Below, in pieces: positions 25,080 to 33,592 of a stretch of 64,000 nt of DNA. The position numbers were made by a program, and so were the translations under genes. Origin of the DNA: JAYPWI01 sp964629575. Lineage in GTDB: Bacteria; Actinomycetota; Acidimicrobiia; Acidimicrobiales; Poriferisodalaceae. Below the pieces are notes generated by a model. The model had not been told where the DNA came from and made no database searches. It saw only the letters and a list, made by a program, of their open reading frames with translations. Where the stretch lies: positions 1 to 64,000 of the forward strand of contig CAZVUM010000020.1 of the NCBI GenBank assembly GCA_964629575.1, in the 5' to 3' direction. Positions within the stretch are counted from its first letter, which is position 1, and each line of letters starts with the position of its first letter.

Positions 25080-25716
25080 AGCGGGCCTGCTCCAGGAAGT
25101 TCTCGGTGATGTGGTGCCCGCGGTCCCCAGACTTCTCGGGGTGGAACTGGGTCGCCCAGAGCGACTCGCCGAGCTGCACCATCGCCGTCACCGAGGTGCC
25201 GTACTCGCAGGTGGCGACGACGTGTGCCTCATCGGTTTCGACCGCGTAGCTGTGGACGAAGTACATCCAGGGACTCTCGGGAAGCCCGTCGAGGAGAACG
25301 CTCGGCCGTCGCACGTCGAGCTGGTTCCACTGCATCTGGGGCCTCGGGAGGCCAGGCGGGAGACGGTGGATCGTCCCTGGCAGGACGCCGAGACCGCGCA
25401 CGCCCGGGGCTTCGTCGCTCGTTTCGAACAGCATCTGCATGCCGACGCAAATCCCGAAGAACGGCCGCCCCGACTCGATCGCGGCGACGGTGGGATCCTC
25501 GAGCCCGGCGGATCGCAGCTGGGCCATACAGGTCCCGAAGTGGCCCACCCCCGGCAAGACGACGCCGACCGCCTCAGCGATCAGGCCGGGGTCGGCCGTC
25601 AGTCGAGCATCTGCGCCGGCCCGCTCGAAACCCTTCTGCGCCGATCTGAGGTTGCCGATGCCGTAGTCGAGCACCGCGATCAGCGGGCGATCGCCGCCCG
25701 CGGATGCTGCCGTCAC
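25069..25716 (-). CDS. hisH: imidazole glycerol phosphate synthase glutaminase subunit
   Basis: Supplies ammonia from glutamine to HisF. A 215-aa class I amidotransferase: strand IAVLDYGIGNLRSAQKGFE, oxyanion LPGVGHFG, nucleophile in FFGICVGMQMLF, and His-Glu in ATQFHPEKSGD. GTG 25716 overlaps the hisB TGA by 4 bp. It differs from many homologues only in a short N-terminal VTAASAGG extension. Confidence 0.95.
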   Translation of the reverse strand: MTAASAGGDRPLIAVLDYGIGNLRSAQKGFERAGADARLTADPGLIAEAVGVVLPGVGHFGTCMAQLRSAGLEDPTVAAIESGRPFFGICVGMQMLFETSDEAPGVRGLGVLPGTIHRLPPGLPRPQMQWNQLDVRRPSVLLDGLPESPWMYFVHSYAVETDEAHVVATCEYGTSVTAMVQLGESLWATQFHPEKSGDRGHHITENFLEQARCGV

Positions 25717-26306
25717 AAGACGCCCTTTGTGGAGGGCATCACGTCGTCGACGATCTTCACAGCGTCGTACATCGCCCGCGCCGCGCCCTTGAAGCTGGCC
25801 TCGATGATGTGATGGGTGTTCTTGCCGCGCAGCATCACCAGGTGGAGCGTGATCCCCGACGCCATCACGAAGCCGCGCCAGAACTCCTCGCACAGCTGCG
25901 GGTCGAAGGGCGGGTCTCCGAGGATCTTCTCGCCCGGCGGCTCGATGTCGTAGTGCAGAAACGGACGACCGGACAGGTCGAGGATGACCTCGACCGCGGC
26001 TTCGTCGAGAGGCACAGTGATGGATGCGAATCGCCGAACGCCCGCCTTGTCGCCGAGCGCCTCGCGAAAGGCCTCCCCGAGCGCGATCCCGACATCCTCC
26101 ACCGTGTGATGCGAGTCGATCTCGAGATCACCCTGGCTGTGAACGCGCAGATCGAAGCGAGCGTGTTTCCCCAGCTGGGCGAGCATGTGATCGAAGAACG
26201 GCAGACCGGTGGTGATGTCGACCTTCCCCGTCCCATCGACGTCGATGGCGAGGTCGATCGCCGTCTCTTTGGTCGTGCGCTGGCGGGTTGCCGTCCGGTT
26301 GGTCAT
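25713..26306 (-). CDS. hisB: imidazoleglycerol-phosphate dehydratase
   Basis: Dehydrates IGP to imidazole-acetol phosphate. A 197-aa monofunctional enzyme with no phosphatase domain. Two metal-binding HHxxE repeats mark the family: SHHTVEDVGIALG and THHIIEASFKGAARA. GLPFFDHMLAQL is also diagnostic. ATG 26306 overlaps the hisC stop by 4 bp and removes an unconserved leader. The separate histidinol phosphatase is not in the window. Confidence 0.96.
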   Translation of the reverse strand: MTNRTATRQRTTKETAIDLAIDVDGTGKVDITTGLPFFDHMLAQLGKHARFDLRVHSQGDLEIDSHHTVEDVGIALGEAFREALGDKAGVRRFASITVPLDEAAVEVILDLSGRPFLHYDIEPPGEKILGDPPFDPQLCEEFWRGFVMASGITLHLVMLRGKNTHHIIEASFKGAARAMYDAVKIVDDVMPSTKGVL

Positions 26307-27388
26307 GGGGCCAGCACCTCCGAGAGCGCGGCGAGAAACAGGTCGTTCTCCTCGACGGTCCCCAGCGTGACACGGAGGCAGTCCGCCAAGCGAGGCCAAC
26401 CCGAGCAGTTGCGGACGAGAATCGAACGATCGACGAGGGCCTGCCAGACATCGTCACCGGAGCGGCCGGTGGGAGACGTTCGAAAGAGCACAAAGTTGGA
26501 CTGCGAGGGCCACACGTCGAACCCGAGGTCGCGGAGACCCTCTTCCACGCGACCCCGCTCATCCACGAGATGCGAGACCCGCGCCTCCATCTGATCCTGG
26601 AACCGCAGTGCCACCCGACCGGCGATCTGCTTCACGGCGTCGACGTGGTACGGGAGGATGACCTTCTCGAACTCCGGAATCATCCATGCCGGAGCGACGC
26701 AGTATCCGAGCCGCGCGCCGGCCATCGACCACGTCTTCGAGAACGTCCTCGTGACGACGAGGGGGAGGTCGGGGTCCGACCGCAGCAGATCGAGGGCGGT
26801 GAAGGATGCGAACTGACCATAGGCCTCGTCCACCACGACAACGCCCGAACACAGATCGAGCGCGCGCTCGACCGTCTCGAGGCGCTCCGGTGTCCCGGTG
26901 GGATTGTTGGGCGAACAGAGGAAGACGATGTGGGGATCGTGCGCGGAGACGATTCGCTCCAGCTCGCCGATGTCGAGCCGGTACTCCTCGTCGCGCTCGC
27001 CCTCGACCACCGTGCACTGCGTGGTGCGGGCGATCTGTCCGTACATCGCGTACGTCGGTTCGAACGTCGCCACGCTCCGCCCCGCTCCCCCGAACGTGAG
27101 GCAGATGGTCTGCAGGATCTCGTTGGAGCCGTTGGCCACGAAGATCTGGTCGCGCTCGACCGCGTGCAGGGCCGCGAGGTCGTCTCGCAGCGCGGTGGCC
27201 ATCCGGTCGGGGTACCGATTCCATTCCACAGCGGCGACTTCGGCGGCGAACGCCTCCACGAACTCGGCGGGTGGTGCACCAGGGGCCTCGTTGGTATTGA
27301 GGCGGACGTCGACGGCGAGCTGTGGCGAGTGGTAGCCGTCCAGAACCGCGAGATCGTCGCGGACGCGCGGCCTCGACCTGCCGCTCAC
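26303..27388 (-). CDS. hisC: histidinol-phosphate aminotransferase
   Basis: PLP enzyme converting imidazole-acetol phosphate to histidinol phosphate. A 361-aa fold-type I protein: RLNTNEAPGAPP at the start, CSPNNPTGTPE, VVDEAYGQFA and the PLP lysine in TRTFSKTWSMAGARLGY. GTG 27388 overlaps the hisD stop. Normal length and order for an actinobacterial his operon. Confidence 0.95.
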   Translation of the reverse strand: MSGRSRPRVRDDLAVLDGYHSPQLAVDVRLNTNEAPGAPPAEFVEAFAAEVAAVEWNRYPDRMATALRDDLAALHAVERDQIFVANGSNEILQTICLTFGGAGRSVATFEPTYAMYGQIARTTQCTVVEGERDEEYRLDIGELERIVSAHDPHIVFLCSPNNPTGTPERLETVERALDLCSGVVVVDEAYGQFASFTALDLLRSDPDLPLVVTRTFSKTWSMAGARLGYCVAPAWMIPEFEKVILPYHVDAVKQIAGRVALRFQDQMEARVSHLVDERGRVEEGLRDLGFDVWPSQSNFVLFRTSPTGRSGDDVWQALVDRSILVRNCSGWPRLADCLRVTLGTVEENDLFLAALSEVLAP

Positions 27389-28686
27389 GACACACCACCC
27401 TGAGCCCAGCGCTCGCGCTCGGACACCGACGCTGCGTGCGCCCACAGCCCTTCGGCCCGAGCGAGTCCGACGACCGCGTCGCCGATGGCGTCGAAGCCCT
27501 GCTTGGACACATCGATGACGTGCATGCGCTTCTGAAAGTCGTCGACGGTGAGCGCACCGCTGAAACGGGCAGTGCCTGCAGTCGGCAGTACGTGGGAGGG
27601 ACCGGCCACGTAGTCGCCGATCGATGCGGGACCCCATTGGCCGAGGAAAACCGCACCGGCGTGCCGCACATCGCGAGCCATCGCCGAGGCGTCGTCGCAC
27701 ATGAGCTGGAGATGTTCGGGCGCCACGCCGTTGGCCACCGTGACCGCGGCGTCGGGACCATCGACGAGGCACAGATACCCGTCGGCCTCGAGCGTGGCGA
27801 GTGTCTCGTCGCGGCGCGGTGACCGTTCGACGATCTGTGCGATCGCTGCATCGACCGCATCCGCGTAGTCGACGTCCCAGGTGACGAGCCAGGCTCGACC
27901 GCCCGGGCCGTGTTCGGCCTGCAGAACGACGTCCACGGCGGCCGAGCTCGGCGGACAGGTCGCGTCGGCCACCACCACGATCTCCGAAGGGCCCGCGAAC
28001 GCCGATGCGATGCCCACCGACCCTGCGACCTCCTGCTTCGCTGTCGCGACCCAGACATTGCCCGGCCCCGCGATCACATCGACGGGCGCGATGGATTCGG
28101 TTCCGTACGCGAGGGCCGCCACGGCCTGCACGCCACCGATCCGATGCACTTCGGATACACCACAGAGGTGGGCCGCGGCCTTGACGATGGGGAGAAGATC
28201 CCCACTGGGGCCGGGAGGCGAGCACAGTACGACGTTCTCGACGCCCGCGGCGCGGGCGGGCAGAACAGTCATCAGCACGGTGGAGGGATACGCAGCGAGC
28301 CCGCCTGGGACGTACACGCCCGCCCGATCCACCGGCTGCGGAATCGACGTGACGGTGATCCCATCCGATGTGACCTCATGGCGGCCTTGGGCCTCCGCCT
28401 CGTGGAACGCCAGTACGCGGTCGTGAGCGGTCTGAAGCGCCGCGCGGGTGGCGTCGTCGAGGGCCGGCCAGGCTGCGGCCAGCTCGTCGGGGGCCACTGC
28501 AGCATCGACGAGGTCGACGCCGTCGAAGCGCTTCGTGAGCTCACGAACGGCGGCGTCTCCGCCCTCCCGCACCTGCCCGAGAAGCTCTCGCACGGCCTCG
28601 GTCGGGGCGTCGACGGAGAGATCCGGGCGCGGGAGAAGCGCGGCCAGGTCGCCGGCAGCGCCACGGAGATCCAGTCGACGGAGCAC
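27385..28686 (-). CDS. hisD: histidinol dehydrogenase
   Basis: Oxidises histidinol to histidine in two NAD steps. A 433-aa zinc enzyme: VYVPGGLAAYPSTVLM, the long signature DVIAGPGNVWVATAKQEV, and zinc/base residues in QAEHGPGGRAWLVTWD and GPSHVLPTAGTARF. First gene of the hisDCBHAF run. The 62-bp gap to the divergent small gene at 28749 must hold the operon promoter. hisG, hisE and hisI are elsewhere. Confidence 0.96.
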   Translation of the reverse strand: MLRRLDLRGAAGDLAALLPRPDLSVDAPTEAVRELLGQVREGGDAAVRELTKRFDGVDLVDAAVAPDELAAAWPALDDATRAALQTAHDRVLAFHEAEAQGRHEVTSDGITVTSIPQPVDRAGVYVPGGLAAYPSTVLMTVLPARAAGVENVVLCSPPGPSGDLLPIVKAAAHLCGVSEVHRIGGVQAVAALAYGTESIAPVDVIAGPGNVWVATAKQEVAGSVGIASAFAGPSEIVVVADATCPPSSAAVDVVLQAEHGPGGRAWLVTWDVDYADAVDAAIAQIVERSPRRDETLATLEADGYLCLVDGPDAAVTVANGVAPEHLQLMCDDASAMARDVRHAGAVFLGQWGPASIGDYVAGPSHVLPTAGTARFSGALTVDDFQKRMHVIDVSKQGFDAIGDAVVGLARAEGLWAHAASVSERERWAQGGVS

Positions 28687-28748
28687 GACGGACGATCGTA
28701 CCGGCGTCCAGCTCCTCCATTGCAGCCGATATCCGTAGGGTGTGGGAC

Positions 28749-28940
28749 ATGGTGAGCCGCGCCGAACTGTCGTCCCTCGAAACCGCAGTCCACGAGTTGG
28801 GCCAGCGCATCACCAGCGCTGCCGATGGACTCTTGGGGACGCGCAACGAGGACGTCGCCACAGACCTCTATGAGGTGGAGCGCAGTCTTCGCATGGCCCG
28901 GCGTCGCCTCATCAAGGCCGGCGAGGGTCTTCGGGAATGA
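28749..28940 (+). CDS. 63-aa helical protein of unknown function
   Basis: A small protein opposite hisD, beginning at ATG 28749 (a GTG three codons earlier is possible). It is predicted almost wholly helical with heptad-like spacing of hydrophobic residues (LETAVHELGQRITSA; LYEVERSLRMARRRLI), suggesting a helical hairpin or dimer. No family recognised. Position in the spacer before the his operon is conspicuous, but no link is shown. Confidence 0.5.
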   Translation: MVSRAELSSLETAVHELGQRITSAADGLLGTRNEDVATDLYEVERSLRMARRRLIKAGEGLRE

Positions 28941-28955
28941 AGCCTGCGGGACTGA

Positions 28956-29843
28956 TCACAACCCTGCGAGCGACTCCGCGAGCGCGACGACCTTGCGGGC
29001 TCGCGTCAGGTGCGGAACGTCCACCATCTCGCCCTTGAACGCGAAAGCCATGATCCCCCTGGCCTCGTTCTCTGCGAACAGTTCGAGGAGCTCACGCGCC
29101 TCGGCCACCTCGGCATCGGACGGGGTGAACGCCTCGTTGACGATGTCGATCTGGTTGGGGTGAATGGTGATCTTGCCGGTGTAGCCCATCACCGCAGACG
29201 CCAGACACTCGGCTCGAAGCCCTTCGGGATCGTTGAAGTCGACGAACACCGTGTCGAGCGGCTGCTTCTCCCACGCTGTTGCGCCGAGCAGGCACATGAT
29301 TCGCGCGTACTCGAACACCGGGAGATAGGCACCGGAGGCGTCACGGTTTCCCCGTGACCCGATGGCGGCGGAGAGATCTTCGGCCCCCCATGTCAGCGCG
29401 TCGACCCGATTGTGAGCAGCGAGGTCGGCGATGTTGAGCAGACCCTGCGGCGTCTCGGTGCCGAGAACGAGAAGCTGCACGCCGCCCGCCGGGTGCCCGT
29501 GTTCGGCCTCATGGCGCGAGATCAGAGCGTCGAGGGTGGCGATCTCCCCCGAGTTGTTCACCTTCGGAACCAGATAGGCGTCCGGCGGGCTCGCCATCGT
29601 CTCCGCGATGTCCGCCTCGCACCACGGCGAACCGAGCGGGTTGATCCGCACCACCCGCTCCTGACGGCCGAAGTCCACATCGGCGAGCCAGCCAGCGACC
29701 GTGGTGCGCGCCGAATCCTTGTTGTCCGGAGTCACCGCGTCCTCGAGATCGAGAATCAGCGAGTCGGCCGCCGTGGCGAGCGATTTGGTGAGCATCTTCT
29801 CGTTGGCGCCTGGAACGAAGTGGGCGGCCCGTCTGGTGGTCAT
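28956..29843 (-). CDS. HpcH/HpaI aldolase / CitE-like CoA lyase
   Basis: A 295-aa TIM-barrel lyase of the citrate lyase beta / malyl-CoA lyase group. Visible motifs: SLILDLEDAVTPDNKD with the acidic metal ligands, RINPLGSPWCEADI, LVPKVNN, LGTETPQGLLN and AEDLSAAIGSRG. C-terminal GKITIHPNQIDIVNEAF is typical. It cleaves or forms a beta-hydroxyacyl-CoA; exact substrate unknown. It ends close to the small gene on the other strand. Confidence 0.85.
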   Translation of the reverse strand: MTTRRAAHFVPGANEKMLTKSLATAADSLILDLEDAVTPDNKDSARTTVAGWLADVDFGRQERVVRINPLGSPWCEADIAETMASPPDAYLVPKVNNSGEIATLDALISRHEAEHGHPAGGVQLLVLGTETPQGLLNIADLAAHNRVDALTWGAEDLSAAIGSRGNRDASGAYLPVFEYARIMCLLGATAWEKQPLDTVFVDFNDPEGLRAECLASAVMGYTGKITIHPNQIDIVNEAFTPSDAEVAEARELLELFAENEARGIMAFAFKGEMVDVPHLTRARKVVALAESLAGL

Positions 29844-29870
29844 GTGGTCTCCGGTCAGGCTGCAAAAGCT

Positions 29871-29930
29871 TATGTCGTAGCTGCGAACGCTATGTCGTAG
29901 CTGCGAACGCTATGTCGTAGCTGCGAACGC
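29871..29930. repeat. perfect 20-bp tandem repeat, three copies
   Basis: The unit TATGTCGTAGCTGCGAACGC is repeated exactly at 29871-29890, 29891-29910 and 29911-29930. The third copy encodes the last residues of Nth (AFAATT) and, with the base at 29910, its stop. The first two lie in the spacer before the CitE-like gene. Exact identity indicates recent slippage or duplication. No spacers, so not a CRISPR. Confidence 0.95.
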
Positions 29931-30557
29931 AGATGGGCAGAAATCGTTGAGGACGCAATCCTCGCACTGTGGCTTTCGAGCAAAGCACACTCGTCGGCCG
30001 TGCAGGATCACTCGCAGGCTGAAGTCGCCTCGCTCGTATTGCGGGATCATCGGGTTGAGCGCGAGCTCGACCTTGACCGGATCCCATTCGGTGGTGATCC
30101 CGAGGCGGCGAACCAGCCGACCGACGTGCGTGTCGACCGGCAGTCCCGGCAAGCCGAAGGCCACCGACCGGATCAGGTTGGCCGTCTTGCGTCCGACGCC
30201 GGCCAGGTTCACGAGGTCGTCGAGGCCCGTGGGGACCTCCCCGCCATGATCGTGGAGCAGCCGCTGAGCCATGTTCTTCAGGCTCTTCGCCTTGTTGCGG
30301 TAGAAGCCCGTCGGGTGGACGAGCTCTTCGAGCTCGAGCAGGTCGGCCTCGGCGAGTGACTCGGCGTCGGGAAACCGGGCGAACAGAGCGGGGGTGGTCA
30401 TGTTGACCCGCTCATCGGTGCATTGGGCCGACAGAATCGTGGCGACGAGCAGCTCGAAAGGCGAGGTGTGGTTCAGCTCACACGTCGCCTCGTACTCGCC
30501 CGCGAGGCGCTCATGGGTGACGCGCGCTCGACCCTTGGGCGACCTCGGCTTGGCCAT
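29910..30557 (-). CDS. nth: endonuclease III
   Basis: Bifunctional DNA glycosylase/AP lyase removing oxidised pyrimidines. A 215-aa protein: FELLVATILSAQCTDERVN, helix-hairpin-helix LAGVGRKTANLI with the catalytic Lys, Asp in LPVDTHVGRLVRRLG, and a C-terminal 4Fe-4S loop C-x6-C-x2-C-x5-C (CFARKPQCEDCVLNDFC). The final residues after the cluster, SAFAATT, are written by a tandem repeat unit. Confidence 0.95.
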   Translation of the reverse strand: MAKPRSPKGRARVTHERLAGEYEATCELNHTSPFELLVATILSAQCTDERVNMTTPALFARFPDAESLAEADLLELEELVHPTGFYRNKAKSLKNMAQRLLHDHGGEVPTGLDDLVNLAGVGRKTANLIRSVAFGLPGLPVDTHVGRLVRRLGITTEWDPVKVELALNPMIPQYERGDFSLRVILHGRRVCFARKPQCEDCVLNDFCPSAFAATT

Positions 30558-30609
30558 CTGGCCTGTCTACCCGATCGGGCGGCGCCGAGCAGCGTTACCC
30601 TCTGGCGAC

Positions 30610-31311
30610 GTGAGCAACGCCACCCCCGACCCCACCATCACCGTCAGCGAGGACCGGGACGGCGCAGTCGTCGAGGTCGACGCGTCCGAATGGGACAGGG
30701 ACGCACTGCCGCTCGCGCTGCGCCCTCTACTCGACGAGCTCGGAGCATCGGTTTCGGTGTGGGTCGATCACCCCACCGACGACACAGACGCCGACCTGGG
30801 GCGCATCGGCCTCGCCGCACAACGCGACCTGTACCGGATGGAGCGCAGCCTGCCGATGGAGCAGCGCGCGGACATCGAGACCCGTTCCTTCGTCATCGGC
30901 CAGGACGAACAGGACTGGATCGACGTCAACAACCGGGCGTTCGCATGGCACCGTGAGCAGAGCGGCTGGACGATGGAGATGGTCCGGGAGCGCCAAACCG
31001 AAGAGTGGTTCGATCCCGACGGTTTCCGCGTCCACGAGATCGACGGTGCGATCGCGGCCTTCTGCTGGACCAAAGTCCACGACGACGAGACTCCCCCCGC
31101 CGGCGAGGTGTTCGTGATCGCGGTCGATCCCGAGTTCCACGGCCGGGGCCTCGGCCGGGCTCTCACCCTCGCCGGCTACCAGCACCTCGAAGCCCAGGGC
31201 ATCACCAGAGGAATCCTGTACGTCGACGCCGACAACACCCCGGCGGTCACCCTCTACCGCGACCTCGGCCTCGAGGTCGCAGTGGTGCGCCGCCTCTTCA
31301 CCCGCGGCTGA
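30610..31311 (+). CDS. mshD: mycothiol synthase-like GNAT acetyltransferase
   Basis: The C-terminal domain matches MshD motifs, the last step of mycothiol synthesis (acetyl-CoA to Cys-GlcN-Ins): VNNRAFAWHREQSGWT, EEWFDPDGF, AFCWTKVH, GEVFVIAVDPEFHGRGLGRALT (acetyl-CoA loop) and LYVDADNTPAVTLYRDLG. At 233 aa it is about 80 residues shorter than mycobacterial MshD; the N-terminal GNAT half is reduced. GTG 30610 is the start that clears the divergent nth gene. Function is strong by motif, not proven given the shortening. Confidence 0.78.
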   Translation: MSNATPDPTITVSEDRDGAVVEVDASEWDRDALPLALRPLLDELGASVSVWVDHPTDDTDADLGRIGLAAQRDLYRMERSLPMEQRADIETRSFVIGQDEQDWIDVNNRAFAWHREQSGWTMEMVRERQTEEWFDPDGFRVHEIDGAIAAFCWTKVHDDETPPAGEVFVIAVDPEFHGRGLGRALTLAGYQHLEAQGITRGILYVDADNTPAVTLYRDLGLEVAVVRRLFTRG

Positions 31312-31317
31312 GCTTCA

Positions 31318-32028
31318 TTACAACTCCACGGCTGCGCCGAGGGCGTTGCCGATGATCCATGTGACAGCCGCCGCGGCCACGGCGATCACCACATGCCGTG
31401 TCACGTTGGCCAGCACTGAGCGCCCCGTGCTCACCGCCAACGCCAGACCGATCGATGCCGCTCCGAGCACCCCGATCACAATCGACGCCCACGTCGCCGC
31501 ATCGCCCGAACCGATGAGCCACGGAATGAGCGGCAGGAACGCACCCAGCGCGAACGCGACGAACGACCACGCGGCGGCGCCGAAGGGTGAGGCGAGCTCA
31601 CCCGGGACGACGCCGAGCTCCTCTCGCGCGTGCACCTCGAGCGCGACCTCGGGGTTTCGCATGAGGAGCTCCGCCATCTGAAGGGCCTGGTCGGGCTGCA
31701 TGCCCCTCTCCACATAGAGCCGGGCCAGCTCCTGCGCTTCTTCCTCCGGATCCTCTGCGAGCGCGTCCCGCTCCTTGGCGATCTCGCTCTCGACCAGCTC
31801 GTTCTGCGCCTTCACCGAGACGTATTCGCCGGACGACATCGAGATGGCGCCCGCGAGAAGACCCGCGGTACCTGCCGCCCGAACCACCGAACCCGAGGCG
31901 TCGGCGCCTGCGAGACCGATGATCAACAAGACGTTGGACACCAACCCATCCGAGGCGCCGAACACGGCGGCCCGGAGCCCACCGCCCTGGACATCGCGGT
32001 GATGATCATCGTGGCGATGGGTGGCCAT
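31318..32028 (-). CDS. VIT1/CCC1-family membrane transporter
   Basis: A 236-aa protein resembling vacuolar iron/manganese transporters. Two N-terminal helices with the signature AAVFGASDGLVSNVLLIIGL and LLAGAISMSSGEYVSVKAQ, a ~90-residue acidic cytoplasmic helical segment (the metal-binding region in plants), then three C-terminal membrane helices. A His-rich N-terminus (HRHDDHHRD) may bind metal. Likely Fe2+ or Mn2+ export; metal inferred from family. Confidence 0.85.
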   Translation of the reverse strand: MATHRHDDHHRDVQGGGLRAAVFGASDGLVSNVLLIIGLAGADASGSVVRAAGTAGLLAGAISMSSGEYVSVKAQNELVESEIAKERDALAEDPEEEAQELARLYVERGMQPDQALQMAELLMRNPEVALEVHAREELGVVPGELASPFGAAAWSFVAFALGAFLPLIPWLIGSGDAATWASIVIGVLGAASIGLALAVSTGRSVLANVTRHVVIAVAAAAVTWIIGNALGAAVEL

Positions 32029-32100
32029 GGCTCGACCATACCTTCGGATCTTCGATCAACTGGCCGTATCCTCAAAGGCCCGCGACCCCTCCAAGGACCC

Positions 32101-33144
32101 GTGATCACCCTCTACGACCTGAGTCGAAACGAACTCGCCGACCTACTCGAGGGCGAGCCGCGCTACCGCGTCGATCAGGTGTGGGACGGGCTGTACGCGC
32201 ACCACAAAGACCCCACCGAGCTCACCAACGTTCCGAAGAAGCTGCGTTCGGCCATCTCGGAGTTGCTGCCGCCCGCGCTCTCCCTGGTCCGGGACTCGCT
32301 CGCCGATCGTGGCGAGACCGTGAAGCAACTCTGGTCGCTTCCCGATGGCCAGCTCGTCGAGTCGGTCTTGATGCACTACCGCGACCGCACCACCGTGTGC
32401 GTCTCCAGCCAGGCGGGATGTGCGATGGGGTGCAGCTTCTGCGCCACCGGCCAGATCGGCTTCGACCGGCACCTCACCACTGGCGAGATCGTGGAGCAGG
32501 TCGTGCGGGCGGCTCGAGCTGCCGGCGACCGCAGGGTCGACAACGTGGTCTTCATGGGGATGGGCGAACCCCTCGCCAACTTCGACAACGTCTGGGCTGC
32601 CGTCGAGCGCATCAACGGCGATATCGGGATCGGCGCCCGTCACATCACGATGTCGACCGTCGGCGTCGTCCCCGGCATCTTGCGGATGGCCGACGAAAAA
32701 CTCCCGGTGAGCCTCGCCGTATCGCTCCACGCCGCGAACAACCCAGCGCGGGACAAGATCGCTCCGATCAACAAGCAGTATCCCCTTCGCGATCTCGCCA
32801 ACGCCCTACATCGCTACCTCCAGGCCAAGGGACGGCGGATCAGCTTCGAGTGGGCGATGATCGATGGGGTAAACGACAGCGACGAGGACGCAGCCGAGCT
32901 CGCCGCCTACGCCCGCCCGCTGCGCGCCCACGTCAACCTCATCCCCCTCAACCCCACCCCCGGGTACTCCACGAAGGGCAGCTCACCCGAACGGGTCGAG
33001 GGCTTCCGCGCCGAGCTCGAGTCGCGGGGGATCAACGCCACGATCCGCCGGACCCGCGGCACAGACATCGACGCCGCGTGCGGGCAGCTGCGAGCCGAGC
33101 AGCAGGTCGTGCTGCGCGGCCGATCAGGGCGCCCCAACCGCTGA
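32101..33144 (+). CDS. rlmN: dual-specificity rRNA/tRNA adenine-C2 methyltransferase
   Basis: Radical SAM enzyme methylating A2503 of 23S rRNA and A37 of some tRNAs. The 347-aa protein carries C-x3-C-x2-C in AGCAMGCSFCATG (Cys 107, 111, 114), NVVFMGMGEPLANF, and the C-terminal mechanistic Cys in DIDAACGQL. GTG 32101 starts it; upstream frame overlaps the VIT gene's promoter region. Confidence 0.95.
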   Translation: MITLYDLSRNELADLLEGEPRYRVDQVWDGLYAHHKDPTELTNVPKKLRSAISELLPPALSLVRDSLADRGETVKQLWSLPDGQLVESVLMHYRDRTTVCVSSQAGCAMGCSFCATGQIGFDRHLTTGEIVEQVVRAARAAGDRRVDNVVFMGMGEPLANFDNVWAAVERINGDIGIGARHITMSTVGVVPGILRMADEKLPVSLAVSLHAANNPARDKIAPINKQYPLRDLANALHRYLQAKGRRISFEWAMIDGVNDSDEDAAELAAYARPLRAHVNLIPLNPTPGYSTKGSSPERVEGFRAELESRGINATIRRTRGTDIDAACGQLRAEQQVVLRGRSGRPNR

Positions 33145-33174
33145 ATCGGGCGGCGGGCTGCCACACTGGCATCC

Positions 33175-33591
33175 GTGAACAACATGCGCTGGCTCAACCA
33201 GAGCCAACCCCAGACGCTCTACAGCGCGTCCATGCTCGCCTACTTCCGTACGGTCATGATCCTCTTGTTCAGCGAGAGAGGGAGCTACCGGTTCTTCGCT
33301 GCTGACGTGCTCGACACGATCGGACTCGCCCAGCTCGGCTGGGACCTGGCGAGCTTCCTTCTCGCCGCAGGGCTCGCACTCGGCGGCCTCGGTGTGGCGA
33401 ACGAACGCAAGTGGGGATACCGGGTGCTCATGGGCGCTGCGACCTACGCCGTCGTCGCCGACATCTGGTGGATGATCCGCATCGAGGACTTCGGCCTCGG
33501 GATCCTTCTGCGCCTCATGTTCGACGCGGTCCTCGTCGTGCTGATCGTTCACCCCATGAGCCGCGAGTACCGCAAGGTCTGGTTCCGCTAG
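33175..33591 (+). CDS. small integral membrane protein
   Basis: A 138-aa protein with three or four hydrophobic helices (LAYFRTVMILLFSERG; WDLASFLLAAGLALGGLGV; VLMGAATYAVVADIWWMI; LRLMFDAVLVVLIVHPM). GTG start 30 bp after rlmN, same strand. No family recognised; the last helix and tail carry conserved-looking charged residues (EYRKVWFR). Function unknown. Confidence 0.65.
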   Translation: MNNMRWLNQSQPQTLYSASMLAYFRTVMILLFSERGSYRFFAADVLDTIGLAQLGWDLASFLLAAGLALGGLGVANERKWGYRVLMGAATYAVVADIWWMIRIEDFGLGILLRLMFDAVLVVLIVHPMSREYRKVWFR

Positions 33592-33592
33592 C

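Noticed and set aside
29871..29930. CRISPR array
   Set aside because: The three 20-bp units abut with no spacers and encode part of Nth; no cas genes are nearby.
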